Assembly (NCBI GenBank): GCA_029844215.1
Contig: CM056719.1
Coordinates: 434,001 to 498,000 of the forward strand
DNA: 64,000 nucleotides
Reading direction: 5' to 3'
From: Przewalskia tangutica
Lineage: Eukaryota; Streptophyta; Magnoliopsida; Solanales; Solanaceae
A program made the translations under genes and the position numbers. Shown here one piece after another: positions 1 to 11,354 of the stretch. The notes under the pieces were generated by a model. It did no database searches. It saw nothing but the letters and a program-made list of their open reading frames with translations, and was not told the origin of the DNA. Numbering within the stretch: the stretch's first letter is position 1; each line of letters starts with the position of its first letter.

Positions 1-3000
1 TGATGGCAGTTCGTGGCTATAGATTAGGGGCATTCCCTCCGGCTCGATGCTCCGGTTCTTTTGGTAATTGCAGTGCTGGCAATTCAGAAAAAGAACCCTT
101 TATAGCAGCACACAATATGATACTATCTCATGCAGCTGCTGTTAGCATTTACAGAACCAGATATCAGGTTTTTTCAATTGTTCTCAAACTTGAACGGGTT
201 GATCTAGTCATGTTTTCATGAGTTAATTTTGTTATCTCTAGGCAAAACTAGCCAAACATAATTACTCTCAATCCCAATTTATTTACACTTTTGCTTTTCG
301 AGATTTGATTATATGAATTTGACTAATATTTTAAAAAATTACTCATAGTTATCTTCTAGATAATTTGGTGATATAAAAATTATTTTATATTGTTAGCATA
401 GAAGTTAAACTCTTTACATTATTTTGAGTCCTTTATTTCAATCTAACAACAACAACAACATAACCAGTGAAATCTCACAACGTGGGATCTGAGGAGGGTA
501 AAATGTACGCAGAGCTTCCTCTATCTTGGTAGCTAGAACGGCTGATTCAATCATACTACCTTAAATAAAATTGGTCTGAATGCTATAACAAGACAAGTAA
601 TTTAGTCTGTTTTCTGGTCATACAGGAAAGACAAGGAGGTATGATTGGAATATCTTTGAATACTCAGTGGTATGAACCTTTTAGCAATTCCTCAGAAGAC
701 AATTGTGCAGCTCAGAGAGCTCGATCTTTCGTTTACAACTGGTAAGCCTTCATCATCAGTGCTTAAATTCCAGTATTATTGTTTCTTATGCACCAGAAAG
801 AGAAGGGGAAAGAAAACAAGAAAAACAAATGTACTTTTGGGGTGTGTTTGGTAAGAAGGAAAGTAAATTTTCACGAAAAATGGTTTTCCTGAAAAATTAG
901 TACTTTCTTCGCCCCAATAGCACGGAATTTAAGAAATAAAGGGAGATTTTTTAATTTTATAATCTTAAATTAAAGATGTGTAAAATAGCAAAAAGTTATT
1001 TAAATTTTGTGGTTATAAGCTTGTCATGTAGAATGTTTGAATTGTCAACTTACTAAATTTATAAAGAAACACTATTTTTGGGACAGACAAAAAAGGAAAG
1101 TAAGACACTTAAATTTGAACGAAAAAAATATTTTTTTTTTACCCATTTTTTTTATGATGGGTAAGTAAATAAAAAATATTATCTCAAAAATATTTATAAA
1201 TAATCGAGGCAAATATTATAGGATGTGGATAGTGAGGGTGAAGGGGTTGAGGTTGGGGAGCAGGGCAAGGGGTGATGGGGTTGGGGATGAAAGAGGATGG
1301 TCGGGTAGGGTGGAGCTGGGCGGGGGCGGAGATCAGTGTCGAAACCAAAATTTTCACTGAAAAATTCAAAATATAAAGAAGTAAACACACGAAAAAGTGA
1401 AGGAGATTCAAACATATGTACATAAAATAATATTTTAACCTTGTATTTATAATGTTATTTTTCTCAAAGAGGATTCCAATGAACCCCTTTCCACCCATTT
1501 GACTCAACCCCAAGCGGGGGTGAAAGGGGTGTTTGGGAGTGGGTCGGGGGTTTTGGAGTGAGTGCCGGGTGTTTGGGTAGGAAGAGATTATCATGGACTT
1601 ACTGTCACTTATAAACTTGTTTTTTTTATTCTCAACAGAAAGTAATTTTCTTGATTGTTAAGAAAATATTTTTCAAAATATTTTGATCAACCAAACATGA
1701 AAAACATTAAAAAGTATGAATTGTAGCTCTTGAAGTTTAGTTTTAGATGCTTCAAACCATTCATCAATTGGAGCACGATACAAAAAATACTGCCGTTTTG
1801 ATGGAATATAAATTGGTTTAGGGGCGAGCTAGCATTACGATTATGTGTTTGGCAAAGTTCAGTAGCTTTGGCACAACTCTTATATTGTGTTTAAAAATTC
1901 AAATAATATGTATAAATAATTGAATAACTTTCTTTTTTAGAATCTAAAACCTATAAACTCAAAATCTATCTCCGCTTCTGAATTCGTATGCAGGTTTTTA
2001 GACCCTATTATATTTGGAAGATATCCTGAAGAAATGCAACAAATTCTGGGACACAACCTGCCTGCATTTTCAAGAAATGATGTGAAAAAACTGAATAATG
2101 GCCTAGACTTCATTGGCATCAACCATTATACTGCTGCATATATTAAAGATTGCTTGTACATTGCCTGTGAACATGGATATTCTTGGTCAGAGGGTTCTTA
2201 TTTTCGTGCTACAGAAAAAGATGGTGTGTACATTGGGAAACCTGTAAGTATATATTCTGATCAGTACTAATCCATCTCTGCACAACCGAATTAGGTATTC
2301 GCTCTGATTGAGAAAGAAGTTTAAGAAATTAAATTAAGGAAAACTTTTGAATTTTGTGATCTTAAACATGTTACGTGAGATATCAGAAGTAAAGATTTAC
2401 TAAATATAAAAATAAATTTCTTTTTTAAACAAACTAGAAAGAAAAATAAGACACATAAATTGAAACAAAGAAAGCAATTGTTTTGAGATTGCAACATTAA
2501 TTGATTTATTTACTTTCCAAATGGTACAGACTACAATGGACTGGCTATTTGTGTACCCTCAAGGGATGGAGAAGCTTGTGATGTACATGAAGGACAGATT
2601 CAATAACACTCCAATCATTGTCACTGAAAATGGTATAGTAAGTTAGTAACAGAAAAGACTTTAAATTTACCTTGATGCAATTTAGAAACAAAACTGTTGC
2701 CATTAAGTAATACTAAGATGAATGAAATGCAAGTTGAATCTCTTTAAAGGCAACTTCTTATATGAGGAGCAATCTTGCAGGCATTGCTGAGAGTGATAAT
2801 CCCAATTCTTCCCTAGAAGACGCCCTTAATGACACTCAAAGAGTAGAGTACATGCATAGCTACTTGAATTCCTTGGCAAATTCAATGAGGTACTTCTCTC
2901 TCTCTCTTATATCTAGTGGTAACCAAAACTAGCACGTGCTCGTAATACGAACGATCAGCTCGTTTGGAACAAACGTTAGTATTTGAAAATCCATGAGAAC

Positions 3001-3514
3001 TGCTAAAATTAGATTGAAAAGTGATCAGCGAGCACTATTTCTACCCATGTTGATGGTAGTACACTCCTTTTCCCATCCTTACGGGTCAGTGGACGGTAGA
3101 ACCACGACCCGTGTTATCTTCCAGTCCAATCGACGAACTAGCAGCTAGGGCTTCAAGCAGTTGTGGAACAAAATGTTTCATCAAAGGAAGTCAAGATATA
3201 ATCTACACCTTTCAAGGGAATTCAATATACATAAAAAAATAAGTTTAATATATCTATATAGTATAATTTTGCCGATGAAGGAGTGTCAATTGACATATTT
3301 CGGTTGATTTGTAATCAGGGAAGGTGCAGATGTGAGGGGATACTTCGCTTGGTCCTTGCTAGACAACTTTGAATGGTTAGAAGGGTATACAAAAAGATTT
3401 GGACTGCATTATGTCAATTTTACAAATCTCCAGCGAACTCCAAAACTATCAGCCACTCGGTATAAGGAGCTCATCTCTAACTTTCATAGCCAGCTAGCAA
3501 CATATACAACATGA
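1..3514 (+). CDS. GH1 beta-glucosidase, BGLU45/46/47-like (3' part, 5' end outside window)
   Basis: Six exons can be joined in frame with GT-AG introns: <1-167, 626-741, 1994-2243, 2530-2632, 2781-2889 and 3319-3514 (stop TGA). They give 312 residues of a family usually about 500-530 long. The visible part starts just after where the acid/base NEP motif should lie (RGYRLGAFPPARCS) and includes EKEPFIAAHN, DFIGINHYT, the nucleophile motif VTENG (Glu codon 2626-2628, its Gly split by an intron) and the C-terminal GYFAWSLLDNFEW. GH1 enzymes hydrolyse beta-glucosides, usually in the apoplast or vacuole. The wording around DPIIFGRYP and the C-terminal block resembles Arabidopsis BGLU45-47, which act on monolignol glucosides; the substrate is inferred. 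No frame break is seen, so the gene looks functional. Introns carry a SolS-like SINE fragment, a longer inverted-end element and a MITE. Confidence 0.9.
445..560. mobile_element. SolS-like SINE fragment in glucosidase intron 1
   Basis: An (AAC)n stretch is followed by a block that reads like the widespread Solanaceae SINE end (cagtg..atc.cacaa.gtgg, then ggagggta..tgtacgcagag). It lies wholly inside the first visible intron. Edges and target duplication were not resolved. Confidence 0.5.
838..1700. mobile_element. Possible non-autonomous DNA element in glucosidase intron 2
   Basis: The segment starts with gtgtgtttggtaagaaggaa and ends with gatcaaccaaacatg; the ends are inverted around TGTTTGGT. 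The middle is GT/GC-rich on the plus strand (about 1230-1340 and 1500-1580), unlike the AT-rich intron. No coding capacity is recognised. A target duplication was not identified. Confidence 0.4.
1819..1980. mobile_element. MITE copy A, ending 13 bp before exon 3
   Basis: It begins taggggcgagctagc and ends atctatctccgcttctg, which are inverted repeats of each other. The same family recurs at 3524-3697. The right end is 13 bp upstream of the exon 3 start at 1994, so the branch-point and pyrimidine-tract region of this intron is mostly MITE sequence. Confidence 0.65.
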
Positions 3515-3523
3515 ATTGGAGTT

Positions 3524-3697
3524 AGGGGCGGAGCCACAATAGTAATTGCAGGTTTGGCAGAATTAAATAGTTTTGGCTTAAATCTTGTATTTATACAAAA
3601 ATATATATTTTAATATGTACAAATAATCTATCAAGAACACAATAAGCAAAAAAATTGTGGTCTAGAACTCATAAAGTAAAAATCCTAGCTCAGCTGA
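3524..3697. mobile_element. MITE copy B in glucosidase 3' UTR
   Basis: It begins taggggcggagccac and ends aatcctagctcagctga, the same family as copy A at 1819-1980. It starts about 10 bp after the stop codon and so probably supplies part of the 3' UTR. The following 140 bp up to 3840 hold nothing I recognise. Confidence 0.6.
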
Positions 3698-3845
3698 TTT
3701 ATTTTGCTATCGGGGCGATCTCCTGTCATCCCTTAATTATGGTTCAAGGAAGGGGTTGACCGGAATGATTAGAACGAGACACATCAACACTACTACTTAA
3801 AGATGGAAAGGAGAATGACACAACGATCACACTTAGCTCCCTTCT

Positions 3846-4050
3846 TGTAAACGCGTAAATATAGAAAATAATATATTTCTACCCATAATTAGAATATTTT
3901 CATATATTGTGTAAATATAATTAGGGTAAGACTAGGATTCCTCTTTTCTATAGGCTTAAGATTCCTATTGTATAAGGGATGAACATTGTACTCTATATAT
4001 ACATTGATATTAATGAAAGACTCTTCAAGGGAGATTAATATCATCTTACA
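3846..4050 (+). repeat. 5' LTR of the split Copia element
   Basis: 205 bp starting tgtaaacgcg and ending tcatcttaca. It contains a TATA-like ctctatatatac near the 3' side. It matches 18706-18911 along its whole length. Confidence 0.9.
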
Positions 4051-5269
4051 TGGTATCAAGAGCCTAGAAAGAAAAACCCTAGAATTTTTCTACCAATGAC
4101 CCCATAGGCGTCTCACGGCGCTTTCTCTCTACCCAAATTCTTGGTTTTTCTTCTCCATTCCTCGATTCTCTAAATGGATACTTGATCAGTGTATTTTATA
4201 CACCTTTTGAGTCATTTTTAGTTAGTATTTTACTCATTTCATTTATGTTTAGTATAGTATTAGGGTCGTTTTTCTTTCTTTTGTGTCACAGCGGTCAGAA
4301 ATGGAGAAATGGTGAAAAGGAGATGAAATGAGCATAAATGAGATGGAATTGTACACTAAAAGGGTCAAGAAATGAAGTCTAAGAAATGCCGGGAATTATA
4401 GAGGAGATCAGACCAAGTCCGGACGGAAAAAGGACGACGAAACGGAATCACTTTGAAAAACGTCACCGCGCTGGCGTGGCCGCGCTGGAAGTTCGAAAGT
4501 TGCGAGTTTTTGTGCGCGCTAGCTGATGCGGGCCAGCGCGCTGGCGGCGGATTTATGAAGTTCTGCCGAATTTGACATGTTTTCAGAGTCCTAAAGGGAT
4601 AACTTTTCCTACCTAAAGGGATAACTTTTCCTACCTTAAAACCCTTACCTAAAAGGATTCTAATAATTTTTCCTACCTACATAATCCTTAACCCTTCACC
4701 TAAAAGATTCTTGATCTATAAATAGTCTCTACATCATTAGAAGAATCCATTCTCCATTCCACCATTCACTATTCTACATCCATCCATCCATCAATCCATC
4801 TTGTAAATATTTCACAACACAACCCTTGGATGCTAGAAGACTTGGAGACTCGTTCTTGAGTATTTTTCTTTTCTTTCTTTTTGCTTTATTTATTTCAGTT
4901 CATGTATGGAGATTATATTAGTTCTTAGTGTGACTATGGCTAGGAGCTAATTACTTTATTAGGGATTTCCTTGTGATTCACTTGAAACTCTATTCATGAA
5001 TTAATATATTAGTTGATTTCTTCTTCACTTATTTAAGATTTATTCAATAGTTGTTTTGATTGCTTGATAATTAATTGATCACTAATTATCATAATTCTTA
5101 TGATTTCTAACCGAAATCCGAAAGGGGAGGTTGTGAATATGTTGTAGTTGGATAGACATAGGTTGAATCGTGGATGAAAATACCCCGATTACTTGTGTAG
5201 CATTAATAAGGTTTTTGTTCTTAATCCTCCTCTAGAGTCAACCTTATCACCGAAATGTAGAAAGGTGCT

Positions 5270-6778
5270 TGATGCGCGAAAAGATGCACACACTTTAATG
5301 CAAGTGCACGTTATCGTGACAAGTAGTATAGTCTTGATAAGACTGAATATCGTCCTCAAAGATTAGGGTTCAATTACCAACTATCTATTTTTTGGTATCT
5401 ATTTGGTAAATTGATATTTGGATTTGTTGTTTATAACTAAGAATTATAAAAGCTATTTAACTATAGGGTTTACTTCAGTGGTGATGAGAATAGGGCTTCC
5501 ACGTCTCCTCACTATCCGCTTATGCTACTTATTAATGCATAACTTATGGTTTTCTTCTTTTGGAGAAAGCAGGTTCACTAAATCGTTTTATACTCCCGTT
5601 AGGGTTATATAAACACTCAACCCCAGTATTGCACCTTACCTACCTTTCGGTGATAAGGATAACTCTATAGGAGGATTAAGAACAAGAACCTAGTTAACGT
5701 CACGCCTGATGCAAAATTAGGGTTTTTAAGCCTCTCATTAACGCTACATAAATAATTGAGGTATTTTCATCTCCAATCCAATAATGTCTACCCAACTTAC
5801 AGCATATTCACAATCCCCTCCTTTCGGAGTCTGATTAGAAATCATATAGTGGTATTTAGTTGTCAATTAACTACCAAGCATTCAATTCAATTATTGGATA
5901 GATCTCAACAAGAAGAAGAAATACCATAAGCATGCATTAAATCATAACATAAGTTTCTAGAGATTCAACATGAAAAGCCCTATAGAGGAATTAGTTCCTA
6001 GCCATTGACATGACAAGAACTAATTCCATGTTCTTCATAAAACTGAAATAAAAACAAGAAAAAAAAAAGAAAATACTTAAGAATGAGTCTCCAAGCCAAG
6101 CATCCAAGGGTTGTGTTGTGGAATATTTACAAGATGGATTGGTGGAAGGATGAATGTAGAATGGTGAATGGTGGAGTGGAGAATGAATAATTCTTCTAAT
6201 GATGTAGAGTATTTATAGCCAAAGAATCCTTTTGGTGAAGGGTTAGGGATTTTGTAGGTAGGAAAAGTTATTAGAATCCTTTTAGGTAAGAGTTTTAAGG
6301 TAGGAAAAGTTATCCCTTTAGGTAGGAAAAGTTACCCCTTTAGGAAGGAAAAGTTATCCCTTTAGGATTCTGAAAACATGTCAATTTCGGCAAAGACTTC
6401 ATAATTCAGCGTCGGCGCTGCCGCATCTGTGCGCGCTACTAAAACTCTGCAACTTTCGAGCTTCCAGACATTGGGAGCCGCTGCGCCATGCGCCGCGCTC
6501 GCGTTTTGGCGGTCTGTCGTTGCCGCACTTTTTCGTCCGGACTTCGTCTGAACTCCTCTATAATTCCCGGAACTTCTTAGACTTTATTTCTTGGCCCTTT
6601 TTGTGTGCAATTCCATCTCATTTATGCTCATTTCATCTTCTTTTCGCCATTTCTCCATTTATGACCGCTGTGACACAAAAGAAAGGAAAACGACCCTAAT
6701 ACTATACTAAACATAAATAAAATGAGTAAAATACTAATTAAAAATGACTCAAAAAGTGTATATAAAATACACCGATCA
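5270..6778 (-). mobile_element. Inverted solo LTR of the same Athila-like family, inside the 5' LTR
   Basis: 1509 bp starting tgatgcgcg and ending acaccgatca, the reverse complement of the surrounding LTR family. It is flanked by the perfect 5-bp duplication gtgct (5265-5269 and 6779-6783). Without it the host LTR reads straight through, as the intact copy at 9519-10975 shows (gaaaggtg then tgtactgg). It is an old insertion later reduced to one LTR by recombination. Confidence 0.92.
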
Positions 6779-7320
6779 GTGCTGTACTGGGGTTGAGTGT
6801 TTATATAACCTTAACAGGAGTATAAAACGGCTTAGTAAACCTGCTATCTTAACGTAGAAGAAGAAGTCAGTCTAATTGTATTAAGAATTGAATAGAGTGG
6901 ATAGTTGATGATCTTGGAAGCCCTAATTATCCATCATAACTGATTTAAATCAAAGTATTTTTATAATTAGTTTATTTCCTGCATTATTAGTTAGAATTCC
7001 AATTCAATTTACGTTAACCAAATAGATACCATAGGATAGATAATCGGTACTTGAAAACCAATCCTTGAGGAAGATATTCGGTCTTACCTAGACTATATTA
7101 CTTGACACGACACGTGCACTTGCGTAAGTGTGTGCATTAAATCGCGCATCAAGTTTCTGGCACTGCTGTCGCGCATTTCAATATCGATTTATCTATTCTT
7201 ATTTCTAATTTGGTTGCTCCAAGAACGAAGTTTCTAACTTGTTCTGCGAGCATCTTTTTATCACATTTTTGTTGTTTTTCTTATTTTGCAGGTTAAATTC
7301 GAAAATATATATATATATAT

Positions 7321-7770
7321 ATGGACTACTACTATCAGAGACAGTGGAGTCATCAACAACAGCTTAACCCACAGTTTCTAAAGAAAGATCTAGATGAGTT
7401 GCAGGCAGGCATACTCAAGCTCACCAAATGCCAGACTCAGTTTATGGCTGAGACAGGGGAGTCCCTCAAAAATTTGGAGACCCACATAGGGCAACTGATG
7501 GATAGGATGATCAATACACTTCAAGAAAATCTGCCTAGCGACATCATTATGGGAGGTGGTAAGCAAATAGAAGAGCCTGAACCACACCCAGTTGTTGAGG
7601 AATCTGGCGGGATAATTGGTGTAGAGAAGGAAAAGGGTACTGAGATCCAATCATTCATTTTTTTGGATTCCTTGGAATTTTTTTTCTTATACCTAATGCA
7701 GAAGAAACACCACCAGCTGTCAATGTTGACTCCCAAAAAGAAAGTCCATACCATCAAGGGCACCCCCTAG
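7321..7770 (+). pseudogene. gag-like remnant in the Athila-like element
   Basis: A 149-codon open frame starts right after an (AT)n run. The segment LQAGILKLTKCQTQFMAETG, followed by SLKNLETHIGQL, resembles the coiled stretch near the end of Athila/Tat gag proteins. There is no zinc knuckle and no pol. It is probably the only coding relic left in this element. Function is unlikely. Confidence 0.55.
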
Positions 7771-9518
7771 AGTTGAGAGATGTTGGGAATCTCACTGATC
7801 CCTACATTAGAGAGAGCCTAAAAGACAAGCATGTCTTGTGTACTTGGGGATAATCGTATATTTGAGGCCCTTGTTTGAAGCAATTGTTGTAGTTGAAGTG
7901 AGACCTGCAACAATAACTCTGGATTGCAAGCGATTATTTGAAGGATTCAATGGGCACTCGTAAAGGTTAATTGCGTCCGGCTAAAAGACGTTAAAGACAA
8001 CGCTTGTTGGGAGGCAACCCAATATTTTTAATTATGTTATTTTAATTTCTGTCTTTAGTTTGTTTTATTTTGTCTTGAACAGTCTCATGGTCTTGGGTTT
8101 TTGTTTTGTGTTGTTGGATGACAGGTGGATTGAAAGCTAAAACCAAGGAAAAAGGAGCAAAAACGCTGAAAAAGGAAAAATCGCCGTGTGTGGCCGAACT
8201 TGAGAGAGCCACAAGATGCAGTGTGCGCTGAATCTCAGGGTCGCGGCGCCTGAACTTCAGAGAACCATATTCCGTGCAAATTTCAGAATTTTTCCTCATA
8301 GACCTCCGTTATGACCGCTGTGTTGTGTGAGTAAGTTGTCCCTATTTATTTTTTGAGTCTTGCACACATTGGGGACAATGTGTGATTTAAGTTTGGGGGG
8401 ATGTTTTATTGTTTTTGAGTCTTTTTGATTTGTTTTGTGTATTTTTGAGTAATTTTTTGAGTCATAATTTTTGATTTTTTTTTCTTTTCTTTTCTTTTTT
8501 TGATCATGCATGCTGTAGTTACTTGAAACGTCTAGTGAAGTAAAGTGTAATAATGTAATGGAATTAGAAGCAACTATCTAAACACTTAGGTTAGTTATGC
8601 CAAAAACTCATGAAATCTGTCTATTTGGGGTTTCTGCTTGAATTGTGTATTGTTAAATGATTAAAACATATGTGTATGATTGCTTGTTATTTGAGGCGAA
8701 ATAGTTAAGATATGCATGTTAGGGGAAATGACTCAAGCATTTCTTTGTTAGCCAATTTTTACCACTTTTTTCTATCCCTAACATTAAAAATATCCCTAGT
8801 CAACCCCGTTGAGCCTAAACATTAAACTTTTCTTTGACACCCTATATTTCCACACTTGTACCATAAGTAAAAATGTGAAATGGTTGGAATAGAAAGTGTT
8901 AAAAAAAAAAGAGACAAAAAGAGTGAACAAGTTTGATGCACCCCAAATAAAAAGTAATAAGAAATAGGCAAAAGCCTAAGTTTGGGGGTGCCTGTTATTC
9001 ATAATACACTTCACTCTCTCAAAACAAAAGAGGGGAAAGATAGATATGAAGTGAAGAAAGGAAATCAAAAGAAAAAGGAAGAATTGAAAAGAAAAAGAGT
9101 TTATGGTACATAAAATGAGTCTAAATGCCTATTTTTACCTACCAATGTCTAAGCCTACATTACAACCCTGAAAAGTCCTGAAGATCTCTTATATGCATAT
9201 CCATGATTAGTGGAGAATAGCAAATAAACATGCCATAGGATTTTGAAATTGACATGCATAATTCAGTATTCTTACGTCCATTAAGCATGATTAAAATGAG
9301 TTTGCGAAATATTTAGCTTAATGTGTTTAGAATGCTAAAAATACATGCTATATGTTCCTACATATTATCCTACTTACCTTCATGCTTGTCTAAGTGACAA
9401 TTGTGCAGCAAAATGATCAGTGTCTTTGAGTCATTTTATTTTTCTTTCGTGTCTTTATTTATATTTTTTTCTTTTTATCTTTGCTCGAGGGCGAGCAAAG
9501 GTTAAATTTGGGGGTATT

Positions 9519-10975
9519 TGATCGGTGTATTTTATATACACCTTTTGAGTCATTTTTAGTTAGTATTTTACTCATTTCATTTATGTTTAGTATAGTATTA
9601 GGGTCGTTTTCCTTTCTTTTGTGTCACAACGGTCAGAAATGGAGAAATGACGAAAATGAGATGAAATGAGCATAAATGAGATGGAATTGCACACTAAAAG
9701 GGCCAAGAAATGAAGTCTAAGAAGTGCCGAGAATTATAGAGGAGATCAGACGAAGTCCGGACGGAAAAAGGATGACAAAACGGAATCACCAAAAACGTCA
9801 TGGCGCAGCCGCAGCGTGGCAGCGGCTACCGAAGTTCAAAGTTGCGAGTTTTTCAGTAGCCATGCTGATCTGCGCAGCGGCCGACGCAGAATTTATGAAG
9901 TTCTGGGCGAATTTGACATGTTTTCCGAGTCCTAAAGGGATAACTTTTCCTACCTAAAGGGATAACTTTTCCTACCTTAAAACCCTTACCTAAAAGGACT
10001 CTAATAACTTTTCCTACCTACATAATCCTTAACCCTTCACCTAAAGGATTCTTGGTCTATAAATAGTCTCTACATCATTAGAAGAATCCATTCTCCATTC
10101 CACCATTCACTATTCTACATCCATCCATCCACCAATCCATCTTGTAAATATTTCACAACACAACCTCGATGCTGTAAGGCTCAAGACTCGTTCTTGAGTA
10201 TTTTTCTTTTCTTTCTTTTTGCTTTATTTATTTCAGTTCATGTATGGAGATTGTATTAGTTCTTAGTGTGACTATGGCTAGGAGCTAATTACTTTATTAG
10301 AGATTTCCTTGTGATTCACTTGAAACTCTATTCATGAATTAATATATTAGTTGATTTCTTCTTCACTTATTTAAGATTTATTCAATAGTTGTTTTGATTG
10401 ATTGATAATTAATTGATCACTAATTATCATAATTCTTATGATTTCTAACCGAAATCCGAAAGGGGAGGTTGTGAATATGATGTAGTTGGATAGACATAGG
10501 TTGAATCGTGGATGAAAATACCCCAATTACTTGTGTAGCATTAATAAGGTTTTTGTTCTTAATCCTCCTCTAGAGTCAACCTTATCACCGAAAGGTAGAA
10601 AGGTGTTGTACTGGAGTTGAGTGTTTATATAACTTTAACAGGAGTATAAAACGGCTTAGCAAACCTGCTATCTTAACGTAGAAGAAGAAGTCAGTCTAAT
10701 TGTATTAAGAAGTGAATAGAGTGGATAGTTGATGATCTTGGAAGCCCTAATTATCCATCATAACTGATTTAAATCAAAGTATTTTTATAATTAGTTTATT
10801 TCCTGCATTATTAGTTAGAATTCCAATTCAATTTACGTTAACCAAATAGATACCATAGGATAGATAATCGGAACTTGAAAACCAATCCTTGAGGACGATA
10901 TTCGGTCTTACCTAGACTATATTACTTGACACGACACGTGCACTTGCGTAAGTGTGTGCATTAAATCGCGCATCA
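9519..10975 (+). repeat. 3' LTR of the Athila-like element (uninterrupted copy)
   Basis: 1457 bp from tgatcggtgt to cgcgcatca. It shows what the 5' LTR looked like before the inverted solo LTR landed in it. It contains a duplicated ccctaaagggataacttttcc motif near 9930-9975. Confidence 0.9.
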
Positions 10976-11354
10976 ATACTCAGGATTCTTCCGTTGTCCT
11001 TGACGCATCTTCTTCCACAAATCCACCACCAAGTCATCACCCTCTTTTCATCCCGCCCTAACTGTTTCCAACATCAAGAACTATATCCCTATCCTTCTTG
11101 ATCAAGAAAACAGTCAGTATTCTCCCTGAGTTGAACTGTTTCGCAATCATGCATGTCTCTATAACGTGCTTGATCATATTTATGACAAAATTCCGCGCCC
11201 TCAGGAGGTTGATGATTCTACTTGGCGTCGTCTAGACGCTGGCGTCAAACAGTGGATATATGGTAGTATCTCTCAGGATCTGCTCCTTACTATCATGAAA
11301 TCTGACTCCACAGCCCTTGACTTGTGAAATCGTTTGGAGGAAATTTTTCAGGAC
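10976..11354 (+). pseudogene. Copia gag, first part
   Basis: The gag start codon is at 4175, and the reading frame is taken up again here after the Athila-like insertion. Readable text includes FRNHACLYNVLDHIYDKIP, STWRRLDAGVKQWIYGSIS and DSTALDLWNRLEEIFQD-like sequence, typical of plant Copia gag (UBN2-type). There are in-frame stops (for example at CCC-TGA near 11128 and a W-to-stop near 11325). The frame is cut at 11354 by the solo LTR and continues at 14831. Confidence 0.8.

Larger units (their letters stand above)
4183..10975 (+). mobile_element. Athila-like Ty3/Gypsy element, non-autonomous, inserted at codon 3 of Copia gag
   Basis: The LTRs are 4183-7151 (1455 bp once its own insertion is removed) and 9519-10975 (1457 bp), both starting tgatc.gtgtatttta and ending aatcgcgcatca. 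The perfect target duplication is atact (4178-4182 and 10976-10980). Phrases I associate with Athila/Tat elements occur in the interior: agtttctggc after the LTR (a decayed tggcgcc primer site), gggaggcaaccc near 8008, aagtttggggg near 8389, and gcgagcaaaggttaaatttg before the 3' LTR. No protease, RT or integrase is visible, only a gag-like remnant, so it must have depended on a helper. Confidence 0.9.
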
